Below, in pieces: positions 62,935-64,000 of a stretch of 64,000 nt of DNA; position 1 is the stretch's first letter, and each line of letters begins with the position of its first letter. The notes under the pieces were generated by a model, which was given only the letters and a program-made list of their open reading frames with translations, had not been told where the DNA came from and did no database searches. A program made the translations under genes and the position numbers. Source of the stretch: Serratia sp. M24T3 (lineage in GTDB: Bacteria > Pseudomonadota > Gammaproteobacteria > Enterobacterales > Enterobacteriaceae); assembly GCF_000257645.1 (NCBI RefSeq), contig NZ_AJHJ01000016.1:1-64000 (forward strand), in the 5' to 3' direction.

Positions 62935-63228
62935 ATCAATTCCCTTTTTTAGGTCAATAATCTTTGCCGTACATGTTAATAAAGCAGATTCATCATGATT
63001 GTACACTGTACATACTGAATAATCACTTTATGGACAATTTCACTTCACCAGTTTTGCGGATTTTCTGGGTGTTGATCGAGAGTAATGAATGATGAGTAAA
63101 TATTGTTACGCTATTTCTGTTTTTACTTGTTCAGGTGATAATGGTTTCCTAATTAAACATGGCAAGTGCATTCTTGATTTAACTCCTGAATTATCCCGGC
63201 GCTACACTCCCCCCAACAAGGAGGAATC

Positions 63229-63459
63229 ATGTCAAAGAATCTCGCCAATTTACCCAAAGAAGAAATGGAAAAAATCAACGTTGATAAAGCAGCGGGTGTT
63301 GTCGCGTTCAAAGAGCGCTACAGCGTGCCAGTTGTCGCTGAAATCGTTGCTCGGGAGCAGCCGGAGCATTTGCGCCAGTACTTCATGGAGAGGCTTTCAC
63401 ATTATCGAAGCATGAAGGACAGTCTTGGCAAAATGGACCCTCCGCCACCAAATCCATAA
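63229..63459 (+). CDS. Conserved early protein, unknown
   Basis: This 76-residue protein (MSKNLANLPKEEMEKINVDKAAGVVAFKERYSVPVVAEIVAREQPEHLRQYFMERLSHY) starts after AAGGAGG. A matching type is frequent in the left operon of lambdoid prophages. The function is unknown. The preceding 290 bases hold no convincing gene. Confidence 0.7.
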   Translation: MSKNLANLPKEEMEKINVDKAAGVVAFKERYSVPVVAEIVAREQPEHLRQYFMERLSHYRSMKDSLGKMDPPPPNP

Positions 63460-63478
63460 TTAATGCCTGTATCTAACG

Positions 63479-63502
63479 AACCTCGCAAATGCGGGGTTTT
63501 TT
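63479..63502 (+). terminator. Intrinsic terminator in the left operon
   Basis: A CCTCGCA/TGCGGGG stem followed by TTTTTT nearly duplicates the hairpin at 8340-8365. N-modified polymerase would read through. Confidence 0.8.
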
Positions 63503-63527
63503 ATTGCCAAAAATCGAGGGCAACCCT

Positions 63528-63743
63528 ATGCGAATAACTGTTAATGCTCCAGACAAGGAATGTGCTGGGGTTGCGATGTCTTGTGCTCAGGATTTTATAG
63601 CCAAGAAAAAAGACGACGACGGAACGTCTGATGGCTGGGGGTATCTGCCGAAGGGATTCAACGTTTACGTGGTGAAAAAGAAGAATGGGAACATCTCCGC
63701 CACCTGCCACCGAGCACCAATCAAAATTCAGGAGGCCGCATAA
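63528..63743 (+). CDS. Early protein of unknown function
   Basis: This 71-residue protein starts at 63528. It has a mixed pattern (MRITVNAPDKECAGVAMSCAQDFIAKKKDDDG, GWGYLPKGFNVYVVKKKNGNISATCH). It overlaps the next start by one base. No family is recognised. Confidence 0.6.
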   Translation: MRITVNAPDKECAGVAMSCAQDFIAKKKDDDGTSDGWGYLPKGFNVYVVKKKNGNISATCHRAPIKIQEAA

Positions 63744-63955
63744 TGGCTGATGTAGCAGACGACGCAGCAAAAGAATTTGAACAACACTTAACCGCGGCTA
63801 TCGCGAACCGCGCCAAACCGGAACCACCCTCACCTGTTTGCAGGAACGGCGACTGCGGTGAGCCCTCAGTCGGCAAGTCCAGTTATTGCTGCAGTGAATG
63901 CCGGGAAGATGCGGAGAAGGTTGAACGGGCTAAGCAGCAAAGGAAGGCAGCATGA
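63743..63955 (+). CDS. Small zinc-ribbon early protein
   Basis: The C-terminal half of this 70-residue protein carries a Cys-rich zinc motif (CRNGDCGEPSVGKSSYCCSECREDAEK). It overlaps the methylase start (ATGA). It resembles DksA/TraR-type or zinc-ribbon small phage proteins only loosely. Confidence 0.65.
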   Translation: MADVADDAAKEFEQHLTAAIANRAKPEPPSPVCRNGDCGEPSVGKSSYCCSECREDAEKVERAKQQRKAA

Positions 63956-64000
63956 GCTATCAACTTATCTACGCCGATCCGCCCTGGCATTACGATAACG
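63952..64000 (+). CDS. MT-A70-type adenine methyltransferase, 5' end only
   Basis: The first 16 codons read MSYQLIYADPPWHYDN, with the DPPW catalytic motif of MT-A70/N6-adenine methyltransferases. The gene continues past the right edge. Such genes are common in lambdoid left operons and may protect phage DNA. Confidence 0.85.
   Translation, partial: MSYQLIYADPPWHYDN

Noticed and set aside
63089..63415. 108-codon forward frame overlapping the conserved 76-residue gene
   Set aside because: It becomes an out-of-phase reading of the gene at 63229, which has AAGGAGG before its ATG.

Overview
The window is almost entirely one temperate tailed-phage genome (a prophage or circularised phage contig) of the kind found in Enterobacterales. 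The host genus cannot be fixed because no clear chromosomal gene is visible. The phage is a hybrid. Regulation, antitermination, replication, nin and lysis regions follow the lambda plan: N, nut sites, OL/OR, CI, Cro, CII, an O-like initiator with DnaB, NinB/NinG, Q, and SAR endolysin/Rz/Rz1. The virion genes instead encode a contractile-tailed particle, with a DUF1073 portal, DUF2184 capsid, DUF3383 sheath and J-type baseplate.

Layout. 1-1300: the 3' part of a tyrosine integrase, then a LexA-box operon with a HumD/UmuD'-like protein. 1348-7733 (minus): tail-fibre genes and the distal baseplate (DUF2612, J, W). 7755-16347: an accessory block of about 8.5 kb inserted inside the baseplate operon. 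It holds a Gly-rich lipoprotein, Phd/Doc, two copies of a TPR-like + HEPN-like gene pair, KilA-N, P22-type Ant with two Arc-like repressors, Rha, and secreted or unknown proteins. 16350-33267 (minus): spike, hub, plug, tape measure, frameshifted tail chaperone, tube, sheath, connectors, capsid, protease/scaffold, minor head protein, portal and terminase. 33299-38155 (minus, plus one forward gene): a metallopeptidase and a second moron zone (DUF1275, YegP-like, Rha-like, low-complexity proteins). 38158-39595: lysis. 39739-42176: two glycosyltransferases and a membrane protein. 42272-46309: late leader, Q and nin genes. 46308-46958: a counter-oriented DUF4145 gene. 47166-50996: DnaB, O-like, CII and Cro. 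51113-53261 (plus): CI and a rex-position cluster of small genes. 54080-64000 (plus): OL, nutL, N, then the delayed-early left operon (Sak4-like ATPase, SSB-like DUF669, DUF550, MT-A70 methylase) running off the right edge.

How it works together. CI and Cro act at palindromes of form TTTATC-N5-GATAAA beside both early promoters. N, with a lambda-like arginine-rich motif, acts at two matching boxB hairpins. Q drives the roughly 40 kb minus-strand late operon through many intrinsic terminators. Accessory genes with their own terminators, antirepressors and structured leaders sit inside this late operon.

Most notable observations: the duplicated TPR-like/HEPN-like cassette; C4-type structured RNAs ahead of both Rha-type genes; a rex-position soluble/membrane gene pair followed by three tandem promoter-terminator mini-units; an amber codon in the i-spanin; a one-base insertion in a 27-bp coding repeat array; a textbook T-TTT-TTT frameshift in the tail chaperone; and a second, truncated DnaB-C-terminal paralogue directly after DnaB.
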